In this document: in pieces, positions 11,190-24,363 of the stretch
Layout of the letters: every line of letters starts with the position of its first letter
Position numbering within the stretch: the stretch's first letter is position 1
Source: Gorsachius magnificus
Lineage: Eukaryota; Chordata; Aves; Pelecaniformes; Ardeidae
Assembly: GCA_034008185.1 (NCBI GenBank)
Contig: CM067082.1
Location: forward strand, 7,238,984 to 7,302,983
Reading direction: 5' to 3'
Length of the DNA stretch: 64,000 bases
Program-made: the position numbers and the translations under genes
The notes under the pieces: generated by a model
The model's database searches: none
The model's input: only the letters and a program-made list of their open reading frames with translations
What the model was told of the DNA's origin: nothing

Positions 11190-14100
11190 GAAACCAACAT
11201 CATAATAAAATCTTACAGGTTTCATCCATATGTCTATTATATTTAACAAGGTCAAGAGTTAACGTACATGCAGATGTGAATAACAGTATCATTACCTAGA
11301 GGGACAGACACTGTCACAGTTGCACTTCTGAGAGTGAGTAAGCTAGTAAATGCCAGTTTAGACCATGTGAGATTAAGGGTTTCTGTGAATGCTTACCTAA
11401 GTAAGATGGAGAGAAGAAAAGATATGTTAGCATGAGAAAGCAGCCAAGAGCACCAAGCTGTCTGTCTGTCACATACTGACAGTGCACTGGGACAATATAA
11501 TGAGTTTTGAGAAGCTCAGTGAAGAGCAAGGCACTTGGTGTTAGACTTTGAGAAAATGTATGGCAGATGAACTGGAAATGAGATGAAGGAGAATAATTGG
11601 AAGCCAACACCTACCAATTGTAATGGTAGTGACAGATAATAAAGAATCAATTAAAAAACCTTGCCAGTTCCTTTCATGACAGCAATAGTAACAAAAACTG
11701 ACAATGGTACACTGATGATGGTGTTTTGATTACCTGTATCTCCATGAGGCCCTCACCTTCCAGTGAACCATCAGTAAAGTCCATGGCGATAAGGGTGAGA
11801 TTGTTTTCCAGGAATTGGTTGTGATTATGAAGGACAGTCAGGAAAACTCTTCCTGCTATGGTTAGATCTCGAAATGATTAGAGTCTCAACCATTCTTTGT
11901 AGTCAGGAGGCACAGCAATACAGAAAGCCTGAGAACCTCTCTCACTGTAGTCTTCCAGCACGTTACACCAAAAAGAATAAGACAGTCTTGTACCTATTTG
12001 TGCTTGTCATTAGCAGCTGATGGTCAGAATAATCCCATGACAGTGGTTATCTTTGTAGCATGCTTCAGGCAAAGCTTATTTGAACCCACATATACTGTTC
12101 TTATCGCAAATACCTGTTCAAACAGCCTTAAATTACTTAAGTTGAAAATACTCCCCTAACACCTTTTCTTCAGTGATCTTGCTAAAATTCTTAAATCATA
12201 TTTTTGATCCTTGGATCTGAAAGTTCCTTGGTGAGGAATCAAGGTTTTTCTTCATTCTGCTAGTGCAGAAAGAGGGATCAGTTGGTTAAATTCACTGCAT
12301 TAGTGGTTAGGGCATCATTCTTGTGACCAAACACCTTCGCCCTTTTCAAGATCTTTTATGCCTGACCTATCCCTATTTCATATAATATCAAGAACAGTAA
12401 TTTTGTTGTGGCTTCATTAGGCTGTAATGTATGCTAAAAGGAAATAATCAGTGTATATTAAGCACTCATTTTCTCTATCCTGTAGAGGAGACAGCTGTCA
12501 AGGAAGGGTTTTGATAAATCATGAAACCTGACAAATTACAAAGAAAACACACATTAGTTACAAGTTATTGTCATGTAAATAATCCATTTGTTTCATAAAT
12601 AGTGTCCTAATTGTCAAAAAGGCAGCATGAGGCACAAACTGATGTGATTAGACCAAGATGTAAACAAGAATATGAAAGATTGATCAAAAGCATTTAAAAG
12701 TTACTCATAACCCAATAATTTGTGGATGGGGCTTGCTCTGGATGGAAGTGAAAATAACAAAGAAATTATTCAGAGGGGAAAATATAATGATATTTGAATA
12801 ACAGGATGCTGAACAAATAATGTGATTTCATGCTAGGGAAAGTAAACAATAGTGAAATGAAAGATGAATGAAAGAAGAATGATCATGGGGAATTCGAGAT
12901 GGAGGACAAAGGAAAAAGCTAATATATTAGAAAATTACCATCAAACAACATAAATGGGGAGAGAGGTGAAGAATGGAATTTTGCCAAAATGATGAAATTA
13001 TTTCCAGAGAAGACCCCCTTAGGAGCTCCAAAATGCGTACATAAATTATGGTTAGTCAGTTTTACAGTTGTCAGAAAGGTGAGTTCCTTTAAGAATGTTA
13101 AAAAGACAAGTCATGGAATGACTGAAAGCCTTTAAGGGAAACACAGTTTAAAAATAAATAAATAAATATGGATTACTAGATTAAAAGGAGAATCACATGT
13201 TCTATCCATTCACGTAGAAAGCCTACTGAATGAGTCAGCTGTTGAACTGTTCAAAATGGATAGGTGCGAATACAAAATGAGACACTACTTCTTTTTCCTG
13301 ATGGGGACTGTTTCAGAAATTATGTAGAAGAATATTTTTAAAAGTACCATTGATTGACTTGATTGACAAATGGAATGTTCATGATTAACAATACAATGCT
13401 TTAGGAGGTTAGCTGACATTTATTAGATGGAAAGGTATTTTTATTTTTTATGTATTTTATTTTTATTATGAGAAAAGAGTACTGGTCTGTATATTCAGCA
13501 GCTACCAGCAAAGGCACAGACTTGCTGTGGGATATGGATCAGTGATTTAATATCTCTGTGTGAAACTTTGACTTGACTGGTGTTCAGCCAGGTCTTGATG
13601 GTGAGTTCAGAGAGGTTTGAATTTCTTCCCTAATTTTCTTCCCTCCTTTTGCAGTAAGCTTTTTCGAACATGGACTGCCTGTTGATATGCAAAACACAAT
13701 AGCACTTAGCTACTGGTCTTCTGAACGCTACTGAATTCAAATAATTAATCATAGTAAAATTTTATCAGAAAAGTTAATGAGGAAAAGGCTGAATCATGCA
13801 GGTAGATAGGAAACAGTTTTCTGAATTAAAACTGCTTAAAAGCCGCCAAATATAAACAGAAAAAAAAATGCGGAAAATGTTGAAATGTCCTTTAAATATG
13901 CCATGAAATCTATGGCTCCCAAAGAGAAAATGAAGAGAATGCCATCTTAGTGTGCTGTGGGAGGGTGGTATAACTCTTAGGAGGTGGTATTATTGCTGTG
14001 AAAGGCACTTGTTATACCTCACCCAGAGCACTTTCTGCAGCTTTTGTTGCAATACCTCAGCAAGAGCATAATTGCCCTTGAGCTAGTAAGAAGCAGAGCA

Positions 14101-15708
14101 GCAAAATAATATCCTTTGAGATGTGTCATAGAGAAAGGTTAAAGGAGTTTGGTCTAGTGCAATATAAGAAAAGACTTTGTAACAAATTAATTGAAGTTGC
14201 TGGGGCTATTAACAAGCTACCAGCCATGATGTGAGAACAGAAAATCACAGAAAAATCAAGCTTAGTAGAATGGCTTAATTTTAATACTTAGCCTGTTAAA
14301 ACACACAACATACAATAGACCAGACACTCATCTGGGGAAGCTTGAGGTCAGGCTATGAGTTCCATCAAATTACACTAATTTACACCTGCTGAAGATCTAT
14401 CTTGCGATTAATTTGCCCTCAGAATATTCTTGTTGGTATTAAACCTTTTCATTTTATTAAGTATAATAACTTACTAAAATGGATAAATAATTCCTTCAAA
14501 GTGACACACAGAGTGAATATCAAGAGAGTTTTTCTTTTGTTTTGTTTTATTTCTCCCTTGGTGTCATGTTTCCTTTTCTCCTGCTTTCATTTGAAGTCTG
14601 CTAAGCAGTACAACTGAGACAGATCAGAATAGGATTCTTTGATCAATCAGGTTTTAGACAGAATTTGTGGGAAGAGTTTTTTCCTCTCCATGACACAGTT
14701 CAAGCATTTTGGGATCTTCTCAATGTCAAGTTTAATTTCATTTATTTCTTTATTGTAGTGAAGTACTTGCCTGGGGGAAAATACTTACTTTGGAAAGATA
14801 CTGCCCTTAGATCACATATTAAACTGCATGTTTACTTGACATGTTTTCAAAACTTAAGGTTAATCTAGGCTGACAATAAACTTAGTAACAAAATAGGCCT
14901 ATAGTTTCATAATACCGTGTCTGCTAGTGGTTAAACTTGATGGGAAACTTCCATAATGTATAATTTGGAAAAGTTGTTATATGATAATAATTTCATTCAT
15001 TTTCAGAGAACATTCTTCGTTAGACATGGACATAGACAAACTCTCCGGTGTTCTTTTCCACTGATTCTAAGCCCTTCACTGAATGGAAGTCAAAAAAGTA
15101 AAAGAACAAAATACCATGGAAGCGACCCATGATTACACTAGAAGCAACAAACAGAGACAATACACAGATTAAAATCCAACAAGAACCTGAAAAGTCATTC
15201 TGTGTGTAGCGGTGAAACTGACTGAGCCTTGTTTCAAATGACCTTGTTAGTTAATCATGTACAAGGATTCTGTTAGTTCTAAGTAGAACTGGTTATGAAC
15301 TCACATCAAATTGTAATAAAAATGAGTCCATGGCAGCATTTGGGCCTATAAAGGCAGTCTCTGTATACTGTAAAGAGTGGACCATGTGTCACGGTCTATG
15401 TCTATCGATGCTAGTTCAGAACTGATGCTCCTCTAGGCTACTGGAGATCAGAACACTCCAGGTGCCCTGGGCCTTATATTTCAGGTGAAAGACAAACACT
15501 TCACTGGCCATTTAATTTAGTGGAACAGTTACAGAAGCTCTGCAGGCCATACAATCCCAGGCATTCCAAAATCTTTTTGTCACTCTTCTAGACAAACACT
15601 ACTTATCATTACTATTTGCTATCTCCGGCAAAGGTACAGCCAGAAACATTGATCAAATTTAGGATTTCATTGTGGAGCTCCAGAGAAGTTATAAGATCAT
15701 CCCTGCTC
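11190..15708. other. AT-rich unique sequence
   Basis: No exon or RNA gene is recognised. There is an AAATA/AATA simple repeat at 13150-13168. About 14128-14185 weakly resembles the CR1 '[14 protein letters not shown]' coding segment on the plus strand, but it is too short and diverged for a firm call. Confidence 0.5.
14128..14185 (+). mobile_element. Possible tiny CR1/L2-like remnant
   Basis: GAGAAAGGTTAAAGGAGTTT and the following 35 bases align by eye to the conserved CR1 post-RT segment found at 55634-55680. There is no support on either side, so this may be chance. Confidence 0.25.
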
Positions 15709-15790
15709 TGGTGGGTTAGCCCTGGCTAATGACCAAACTCCAACACAGCCACTTGCACACTCCCCCTGCTCAGCACAACAGGGGGCATCC
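15709..15790 (-). mobile_element. LTR 3'-end fragment, minus strand
   Basis: TGGTGGGTTAGCCCTGGCTA and the CACTCCCCCTGCTCAGCACA block match the terminal U5-like end (minus orientation) also seen at 16189 and 60118. Only about 80 bases survive. Confidence 0.55.
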
Positions 15791-16188
15791 TAAATGCTCA
15801 ACAGCTTTACTGTGAGGACAACTCTGTGCATGATGGTGAAATGTTAAGAGAAGTTTGGGGTCCAGAAAGATGATAGATTGACATTTACTGCTTTGAGGAG
15901 ATGGTATACTTTTAGCCCTTTGACTTTGTGCTAAAGGTGACACCGATAATATTGCTATGCTCTAAAGTAACATCAGACAGTAAGAGCAATGGTAATAGAT
16001 TAGACTTCATTGGTACTGATCTCTGACACCATGAAGTATTTTTGGAAAAACTGTAAGAGAACAGCATCCATCTACGCTTGAAAGCATTCTCATAAGCCAG
16101 CCATCTACAGCTTCAGGATTTTCTATGTTAGAAATTATATCTACATCTTTGTTCTTACTACTATCAGTGAGCTCCTCTCTGTAACAGT

Positions 16189-16326
16189 TGTGATGGGTTG
16201 ACATTGGCTGGCTGACAGATACCCAGCCACTGACTCCCTCATCCTCTTTAACAGGACAGGGGAGAAAAGAGGAAAAAAACTTGCGGATGAAGATAAGGAC
16301 AAAGAGATCCCTCACCAATTACTGTC
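16189..16326 (-). mobile_element. LTR 3'-end fragment, minus strand (mosaic part 1)
   Basis: It begins TGTGATGGGTTGACATTGGC and continues through AACAGGACAGGGGAGAAAAG and AGATAAGGACAAAGAGATCC to CACCAATTACTGTC. This is the end of the long GC-rich-type LTR in reverse orientation, homologous to 60118-60290. It stops exactly where a plus-strand LTR begins. Confidence 0.75.
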
Positions 16327-16512
16327 TGTCCTGGTTTCAGCTGGGATGGAGCTAATTTTCCTCCTAGTAGCTGGTATAGTGCTGTGTTTTGGATTTAGCA
16401 TGAGAATAATGTGATAACACACTCATGCTTTAGTTTCTAAGCAGTGCTTATACTACTAAGTCAAGGACCTTTCCCTGCCCATGCTCTGCCAGTGAGGAGG
16501 TGCATAAGAAGC
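16327..16512 (+). mobile_element. LTR 5' portion (TGTCCTGG-type), plus strand (mosaic part 2)
   Basis: It begins TGTCCTGGTTTCAGCTGGGA and includes GGAGCTAATTTTCCTCCTAG and GTGCTGTGTTTTGGATTTAG, homologous to the LTR 5' ends at 1553 and 11189 (minus). It breaks off after GCATAAGAAGCT, before the promoter. It lies between two minus-strand pieces of the other LTR type. Confidence 0.8.
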
Positions 16513-16970
16513 TCCAGCGCGGGCCCGTCCCCGGGCTGCAGTCCCTCAGGGACAACCTGCTCCCGCCTGGGCTCTCCACGGCCGCAGCTCCTGCAGGAAA
16601 GATCCCCCTGCTGCGGCCTGGGGCCCTCCCCGGGCTGCAGGCTGGGGCTCTGCTCCAGCGGGGTCTCTCCAGGGCTGCAGGGGATCCCTGCTGCGGGCCT
16701 GCAGCACCTCCTGCCCTCCTCCTCCTCCTCCTCCTGCGGCCTGGGGCTGCCTCTGCTGCTGCTCCCTCCTTGCCTTCCTCCTCCTCGGCCTGGGCCGCCT
16801 CTGGCCCTTTCGGAAACCGGTTTTGCCCCCGGCACCCCCAGCTTGGCTGAGGGGCTCAGCTGTGCCCTGCGGTGGGGCCCTTGGAGCCGGCTGGGACCGG
16901 CTGTGTCCGGCACGGGGCAGCCCCGGCCCCTCCTCGCAGAGTCCCCTCAGAAGATTCCTCCTCCCAGGAC
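16513..16970 (-). mobile_element. GC-rich LTR middle region, minus strand (mosaic part 3)
   Basis: A strikingly GC- and CpG-rich block built of imperfect repeats around GGGCTGCAG, CTCCAGCG and CTCCACGG, with a CTC/CCT trinucleotide run near 16713-16736. The same vocabulary occurs at 26440-26760. GGAGCCGGCTGGGACCGGCT near 16880 corresponds to the end of the GC-rich part of this LTR type. Both strands stay open here (for example 16444-17022 plus and 16913-16461 minus) only because stop codons are rare in GC-rich DNA. These Pro/Gly/Leu-rich frames are not genes. Confidence 0.65.
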
Positions 16971-19900
16971 CTATGTACTGACTCCCTGGATACTGAAACT
17001 AAGATTTAACAATCAAATGTAAAGTTAGTAATTTTGAAGGAAGACCAGACAGATTTGGGAATGAGGGTAGAATCCTGTCAGAAGAAACAAAGACATATGA
17101 AAAGAAAGGTAAATACAAATATAAAAAGCATGAACCCAGGTAAGAGTTCAGATAATGAGACTTTCATTAAACAAGGTACTGACCCATTAGAACTGGCATG
17201 TTACCTTAGCTGAAGGGATACAGATAACAGATAAAGATCGAATTTAGATTGTTGTGTGTTTTTTTTTCTTTTAACCCATCTGAGGCTTAACTGATTACAC
17301 TGAGGATGGGGAGATGCGGTCATGTTTTTACCTGCAGTCAAATCCACACTTTCTGACCCAGAGTTTAAATAATGTACTGAATTGGTGCTGTCAGTGAAGG
17401 GTGGAGACAAAAGTACCCTCATCTCTTGCTTCAGTTAAATACACTCCTGATATATTTTTTAGTGCAGTAAATGGATTTGGATTTACATACTATTTAACAT
17501 GAGAAAGGAAGAGTTTGTTCCTCAAAAAAGCACTCCTCTTTTTTGCTCATTTGACCAGCAAATGTAGCTCACTTTTGACTTCAGTGAGATTATATGATTT
17601 ACCTTTTCCTTTCTCTTATGGCCTTTTCCCCTTATCAGTGAGACAATCACACAACAGTTGTTTCTTTCAAAACAGACAAGGGGGAAAAAGGAGAAGAAAA
17701 CCCAACACACACACACCAAACCCCCAAAATAAGAGGCTAAATCAAAGATGAACACATCCACAACTGAACATGCACATCTTGTACCCAGTTTTAAACTTTT
17801 CCTTTACTCAGAAATGAAACTAGTGATGCAGATGGAAAACAAATGAATCCACTGGGCTTGAATACTCACAGACAACAATGAAGAAGACTAGATTTTTCTT
17901 TTTCCTCTGAATAAGTGCTGCTGCACAGACCAACCATGCATTGCTAATCATATTTACAGAGCTGATGTGCCCAAAGGACATCCTGTTGGGAAGCAGAACG
18001 TGGGGAATATGACCTCATGGTTTATGCATTTCAAGGAAATGCTGTAACAGGTTGTGAGAAACATAGATGAAACTGGAGGAATTCTCTTAGTAATGGTGGG
18101 AAAATGAATATAGCTTTTAAATGTGTACCAGCCAAGGAAAATAATCACTTGGAGTTAATTGACTCCAGTTGAAGACCTGGGGCATATGTTTTGATCAGTT
18201 CACAGCATTTTATTTTTTTTTTAGAGATACCTTCAGTTTCCTCCCCATTTTGCAGACACAAATAAAGCTCAAATCACAATGATTTCTATATTCTTTGTAT
18301 TAGACCTTCATAAAAAAATGATCCATTTTAGCCTTTATAAGTGGCAATGGATCTAGGTCCTCAAATTTGAGATAATGAAAGTTTCCTGATTTTCAGGAAG
18401 CTTTTTTTTTTAGTTTGTTTTTTGCTTTTATTTTCTTTCCTTTTGTTTTAATTATGTGTTCTGGAATACCTTGTATTTCACACAAAAAGCCATATATGCT
18501 TAGTCTTTGTGCTTTTTCTAAAATTTGGTTGATCTAAAAGTATTTCTAACCATTCTTATTCACCTGATACAGTGATGATGGGAAGGAAGAACCTTTCACA
18601 CCAAACTGAGTCTAAGATATAAGGCTCAAAACAATTAAGGCAGTGAGAAAGGTGTAAGGACACGGACAGAAATAGTAGTACAATATCCCTGCATATAGCC
18701 CAGATGTACACAGGCAGCTCATGGTTACATGTCTATTTAGACCAGTTTCATGGTAGGTGATTACAGACAAGTGGCTTTACTTTATATATAATTCATAACT
18801 AACTTTGGAGCCATCACATATATGTGCAGAAACCTTTCAACCCATTCAAACCAGTTTTTGGTGTCAGGCCCATTTCTGTTGCCTGAAGGAAAAAGCAGTT
18901 AGGAAGTTTAGTAGGCATATTTAAATGTGCCTTAATATAGTTATTCTCATAGCCACATTCTTTTTCTCTTCTTTTCTCAATTATCTTCATCCTGACCTTG
19001 ACTTGTCTTGTACTATTGTGCTAGATCCAAAATAGATATTTAATTATGGAAGAAAGAGATTCCGCACCTACAATGGGACCTCTGAGCTAACTTCAAAGGG
19101 GACTTAAGGTCAGCACTGCAGTGTTTAATTTTAGTGGTTTGTCAGAGGACAGGATCTACAGCCTGCTGTTATTACCTATCTAGGCTTTTAAGAGTATAAT
19201 CTATAAAAGCCATAATACTGATCCTGGAAACCATCTAAGATTGTTAATTGCAGATACTATCAGCAGGATGATGCTTCTCAGGAATTTTCGTTCATCTTTC
19301 CCCTTACAATTTACCATCCTAGTGAAGCAGATAATTCAGCCAGGCCGCTTCTTGATCAAGACAGTGCTGTGGGTCTTTCTCTTTCACCCAGTAGCCACTA
19401 ATAAAAAATACTCATCTGGAATATATGAAACTCTGAATGAACTCTGCCCTCAGATTTAAAGCAGGGATTTTGCATCCTAATCTGCAGCATCTCAGCTGAC
19501 CATTTGCTTAGAGAATATGTTCATGTATTAGTTTCATAACATCTAGCCACTTTTAAAGAGTCAAGCATAAATTGGGCTACGTGCAAAACAAAAGGAGACT
19601 GAGTCTCTAATTTAATGTCAGTGAAACTCATAAAGGAAAGACAAATACAATCCTGAGCTTTGCCTGAAAGCATTTGCACTCAAACAGCCTATGAAAAGCC
19701 ACTTGAAACCAGACCTGGTCATTCAGATATCAGACTTTCCTATGATTTTTTGTTGAAGCTGTTTCAGTTTTTGTAAGTTAATAAATATTCATCAGCTCAG
19801 ACTCTAGGAAACCATAACAGCAGTCATTTAGGACAGAAGATTGGCACTCTGCTCTTAAAACTGTGAGTAGCTGAAGATTATTATTTGTTGATTTATTTAT

Positions 19901-20924
19901 TCATCTATACATTTTTACAAACTGAAGTGTTTTCAACAGGAGTCAAATGGGAACAATATACCCTCAAATACCTTATACTCCAATTGTTAGTGCATTTACT
20001 TAAGAAGAGTACGTTTGATATTGCTTAGACAGAAAGACAGAACTTAAGCTTTCCCATATCTAGAAGACGATTTTAACTACTTGACTAAAAAGCAGAGAGT
20101 TATTTTCTCATCTATCTATCTTCTGCAGGAAATTGCCATCTTTCTCCTTTACTCCTTTTTTAGAAAAGGGATTAACTATTTAATTTTGGGAGAAACATTA
20201 GTTTATGAATCTTGAGAGGACTAAACTACATGGAAGTTAAAAGCCTACTTCCCTCCAAGAACATTACTAAAATTTCTGTCTTCCAAAAAGCATGAGTTGG
20301 GAGTCATACCTTTTTTCTGGCACTGTATAGGAGAGCCTGGGTAAGGATGACTAATTCCCCTTCCCAAGAAAATGCTTTAATCCCTACTTCAAGAGAAACC
20401 TGAAGTGTCCCACTTACTTTTTGTTTTTCTTTGAATGGTGCCATGAACTCATCTAACATTCAATAGGAAATGCATGCTTTGAAGGAAGGGAGCAATGGAT
20501 AATAATATGTTATACCTTCTAAAAAATGTGTAACTTGCTGAAATTTTTCAACACTGGAAGGATATCAAAGATTTTTATTGACTCAGGTGAGCTTTTAATT
20601 TCACTGCAGATATTTCAGAGTTGGAAACTTCTAAGAAGCATTTTGCAAAGTTGACATCCAACAAAAATCAATGAGTTCATAGGTGGGCTCAAATATGCAA
20701 TAAATTTTTCATCTTGCATAAGGCTTTCAGGACACTCATTAAGTTATTCTAAGCATACTGAAAAGTTATTGGTCTTTACTGAATGTGTAAATAAATTCTT
20801 GGAATGTTGTATTGAGCACTCACAAACTCTATAGATAGATTCAGGAAAATAGAAAGTAATATGCAATTCTAGCATGCAGGCTTGCAATACCAGGTTCACC
20901 TTAGAGGACACAAATCTTTGTCAA
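16971..20924. other. AT-rich unique sequence
   Basis: No gene is recognised. There is a short CA run at 17704-17717 and a T-rich tract at about 18400-18450. Confidence 0.55.
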
Positions 20925-20995
20925 AAGGGCACACTGTTGGCTCATGTTTTACTTGGTCTACCAGGACCCCCAGATCCTTTCTGCAAAACCAGAAC
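20925..20995 (-). mobile_element. Old CR1 scrap, minus strand
   Basis: AAAAGGGCACACTGTTGGCT and the following ACCAGGACCCCCAGATCC match the CR1 ORF2 segment seen at 27960-28010 and 30322-30380. Only about 70 bases are alignable by eye. Confidence 0.6.
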
Positions 20996-23799
20996 ATGTA
21001 GTCACTCAGTCCCAGGAGCTGAATATGATGTTTGAAGCATTACTTTCTAGTGGATCTTCACAGCAACAGTGGTTCTTGTAGGCTTAGACAGGCCTTACAT
21101 TTGACATCCTTGTTTTCAGCTTTACTCCATGATTTCTGCATCAATCCCATTGATTGCTGTTTGTCTTTTATGTAGAATGGCATTCCCAGTGCATCAAGAA
21201 GCTTCAAAGGATGGAGAATATACCAGATCCTCACAAAATTGTTGCATGTATTGACAGTCTTCAATAATAATACTTTTTCATGCTACAAAACTTGCTCATA
21301 TGAGGTTCCATTACTCATAAGAAACATGTAAGTGGACTATCACATGATGTAAGAATACTTCTTAATTTGTATTATTTTTTGTTTAAATTTTTAAAAACCC
21401 TCCAATAATAATAACAGTTGAATGTACATTTCTAAGTAATCAATAATTTAATGATTGATAATTATCACATTAGTATGATAAAGATATTTAGTTTTTCTCC
21501 AACATTTTTTTGTCAATGGAGCTTGAAATATTTTGCAATGAAGTCTAAAATTATTTAATCCATGTAAAAGTTGCAAGATACACAGCACAGAAAGCAAATA
21601 CAGTGATAACACTTAGAAAAAGATGAAGACAGGTGAACTCAACCACTTTTGCTTCCTTTCTTTCTCCAACATACCAAAAAAGAGTGAACAGTTCCTTTGA
21701 TATCATCCTAGAATAAAAAATTCAGACTAAATTTCCCTAAATCCTCTTTCTATTTCTTACTAACTTGGGAAGTCCAGAAAACCCTGTGATTTTTATCTTT
21801 GAAAGTGTTGCCCAATTATGCCAAAGAGCTAATTGTGCTCAACACCTGCTTCTCCAACCCCTAATTTTTTATGTTGATAAAGGTTATGTTCCATCATGGA
21901 TTACCTTCACCTGCTTCTGTAGATCACAGTATCAACTTATCTTTCCCCTGAACAGAGATGTACTGCAATTGAGAAGATGAGAAGAGAGAGGAAATTTTCT
22001 GTGACTTTGGTGCTGCAGTAAAAATTTTGTAGACCATGCTGATAGGACCTGCTGATTTCTACTGTGACCGCCTTAAAGGTTGCTTAGTGTTTTGTAGACC
22101 TCATCTCTGAAGGCTTTTCACTCACATCACCTCCAATGCACACACTGTAGTAACTGCCTTAATAAGTTGATTACAATACACTTATGTAGAGAAAAAGCCT
22201 GTACATTACTCACAAAATTCTTTCTTCAACCAACCTTACAGCCCCCATGTCAATAAGGAAGGGAACAATCATACAAAGTAAAGAGCAAAGGATTTCTGAT
22301 AAGAATTGCTTAATACCGAGGCTGATTGACTCTCTCTGACACCTTAAAGCTTCCTGCATCTGGTAATGCCTTTCCTGAAGCCACTGCTGGGTCTGGTTGA
22401 TAAGAGTACTTGAAATGCTGAAAGCTGTGATCTTGTTAAAAAGGGTCAAAAGAAGCAATCTTAGTAACATTTCAATGGTTGGATTATTGCTACTGAAGAG
22501 AGCAGTAAATGCCACTTACAACTAAATTTTCCACTTCATCCGAGGTACGGATAACTGTTCTTCTGATATCTTTTCCCCAAGGAAAGCTCTGCAGCAGTAG
22601 TCAAAGGAAAGTAATTACATATTTAAAGGTACAGATGTCTTAGATAAATTCAGTGCAGTGGGATATGAATATATGAACACAGGGGAAAAAAAAGAAAGGA
22701 ATTACAGACATTTTGTTTATTTAATATATTTGATTAAATCAGGAGAACTGTGCAAAATAGCTCAAATTAATAGCTTAAATTCATTTAAGATGCATAACTG
22801 TGTATTTACAGGGTTTTTTTTTAGCTATGTGCTGCATCATTAAATGCCTTAATCTGTTTTCATGTCATGGCTGCTCAGCTAACATACATCTTATGCAACA
22901 TATATTACATTTAGTTTCACTTTCCTCTTTGCCTTTGTTTGCCTTTTCTAAACCTAAAAGATGAGCTGGAGTGGCTGATCTCATCTTTGACCAACTGTAG
23001 GGGACAGAGGAGTGAAACACCCTGTTAGTGGTAAACAGGAGGCTTAGCTGTACATTATCTAGAATGGGACAAACCTAGGAGATACCTGCTTCTTGAAATT
23101 GGACTGTATTCTCTCTCAGCCATTGAATCAACAAGATTTGTCGTCTACACAGTGCGTGACATTTCTCACTCTGAGAAACCAATAAGTGTGATCTCAATTT
23201 TTTTTATGAATTCTGAAATAATACTAGAAATTGTAGGCATTGCCTGATGTGGTGGGGATGTCCAAGATTTGAATGAAGTTTCTACAAGCAGGAGGTGTAC
23301 AACAGCATAGGACATAGCAAAGTCCAAGCAGCCTGAAGAATTTCTAGGTGGCTCAGGAGAGAGACAAAACCACTGTTGCTCTGCTCTGAATTGGCCCCAT
23401 GTGCTTTCCTAGTTATTTTCTGCATGAAAGCAGTTTGGATGCAAGGAGCTTGTATGCAACAATTCACTTGATCTTACTCAACATTATTTAGGGGACAGCA
23501 ACACTGGATGTTGTAGGCAGAGAAGAGGTTGTAGAGAGGTTAAAAGTCCTTAGTGAGACTCAACCTGGAGCTAATATAATTGCAAAGTGTTAAGATCGTT
23601 CACATCTCACGGTCTAGCTGGCTCAGAGTCTGGACGTGACAAACATATGTCTGACCACACTGTTTTGTATAGGCAACCCTCTACATTGCTAAGTGAAAGA
23701 AAGTCAAAGAAAGGGAAAAAAAAAGGAGGAAAAAACCACAAAGGAAAAAAAAGGAAGAGAAAAAAAGTCAGCTAGCATTTAGATACTGTAATGTTTTCA
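20996..23799. other. AT-rich unique sequence with a polypurine tract
   Basis: No gene is recognised. A polypurine run (AAAGAAAG / GGAAAAAAAA type) spans about 23693-23768. It yields a Lys-rich open frame that is low-complexity rather than a gene. A 101-codon minus-strand open frame at 22515-22210 resembles nothing I know. Confidence 0.5.
23693..23768 (+). repeat. Polypurine low-complexity tract
   Basis: An A/G-only-dominated stretch of about 75 bases with runs of 8-9 A. Confidence 0.8.
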
Positions 23800-23905
23800 G
23801 GACTGAACCTGAACAACTTGGTCTGACCCCATAGCTGCCCCTGCTTTCAGCAGGATTTTTGACTAGACACTTCCATCTTGAATTATCCTATGATCCCACA
23901 GTCCC
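23800..23905 (+). mobile_element. Old CR1 3' end, plus strand
   Basis: The order GAACCTGAACAACTTGGTCT, CTGCCCCTGCTTTCAGCAGG, GACTAGACACTTCC, then ATCCTATGATCC parallels the CR1 3'UTR of the copies at 36870-36970 and 55930-56030 (leaving the coding end, GTCCCTGCTC..GCAGG, GGACTAGATGACC, ATTCTATGATT). Confidence 0.5.
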
Positions 23906-24363
23906 AAACTGCCATCTCAAATGACCCTCCAAATCTAATCCAGACCTCCCATGTGACTCCTAAAATAGATAACATTAAATCCCAGCTTGCAGATGTTAAT
24001 TAATTAGGGTGGAGGGTAAAAACCCCCAGACTGTCTTTCTTTATCTTCCACTGGTGCTAGCTGGATTGATGAGCTCTACTGTATCACGTAACGCTGTTGT
24101 AATCACATAGGTGGATCTGTCCCTGGCCTGTGTCTCAATCAAAGCTGTGGCATGTGGCCAGAGAGGCCTCATCTTGACAGGTCGGAGGATCTTCATGCCA
24201 AGATACGGAGCCATAAACTAAATATTTGCCTATGTTTGCAGAGGGACTTTAACAAGGAGGTTATCTTTAAGCATTCCACAAAACTTATAACACATTGAGC
24301 ACTAGACGGAAGGTTTTCTACAGAAGATAGAGAAAGAATGAAAAATAAAGAGTAGGAGGGGAA

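Noticed and set aside
16444..17022. Long overlapping open frames on both strands, Pro/Leu/Gly-rich
   Set aside because: They lie in a GC-rich LTR block where stops are rare. The same composition and motifs recur at 26.3-26.8 kb, and frames are open on both strands at once.
22210..22515. 101-codon minus-strand open frame with hydrophobic stretches
   Set aside because: No motif, family resemblance, splice context or compositional signal. The length is compatible with chance in 64 kb.
23587..23775. Lys-rich small open frame
   Set aside because: The charged tail comes entirely from the polypurine tract at 23693-23768.
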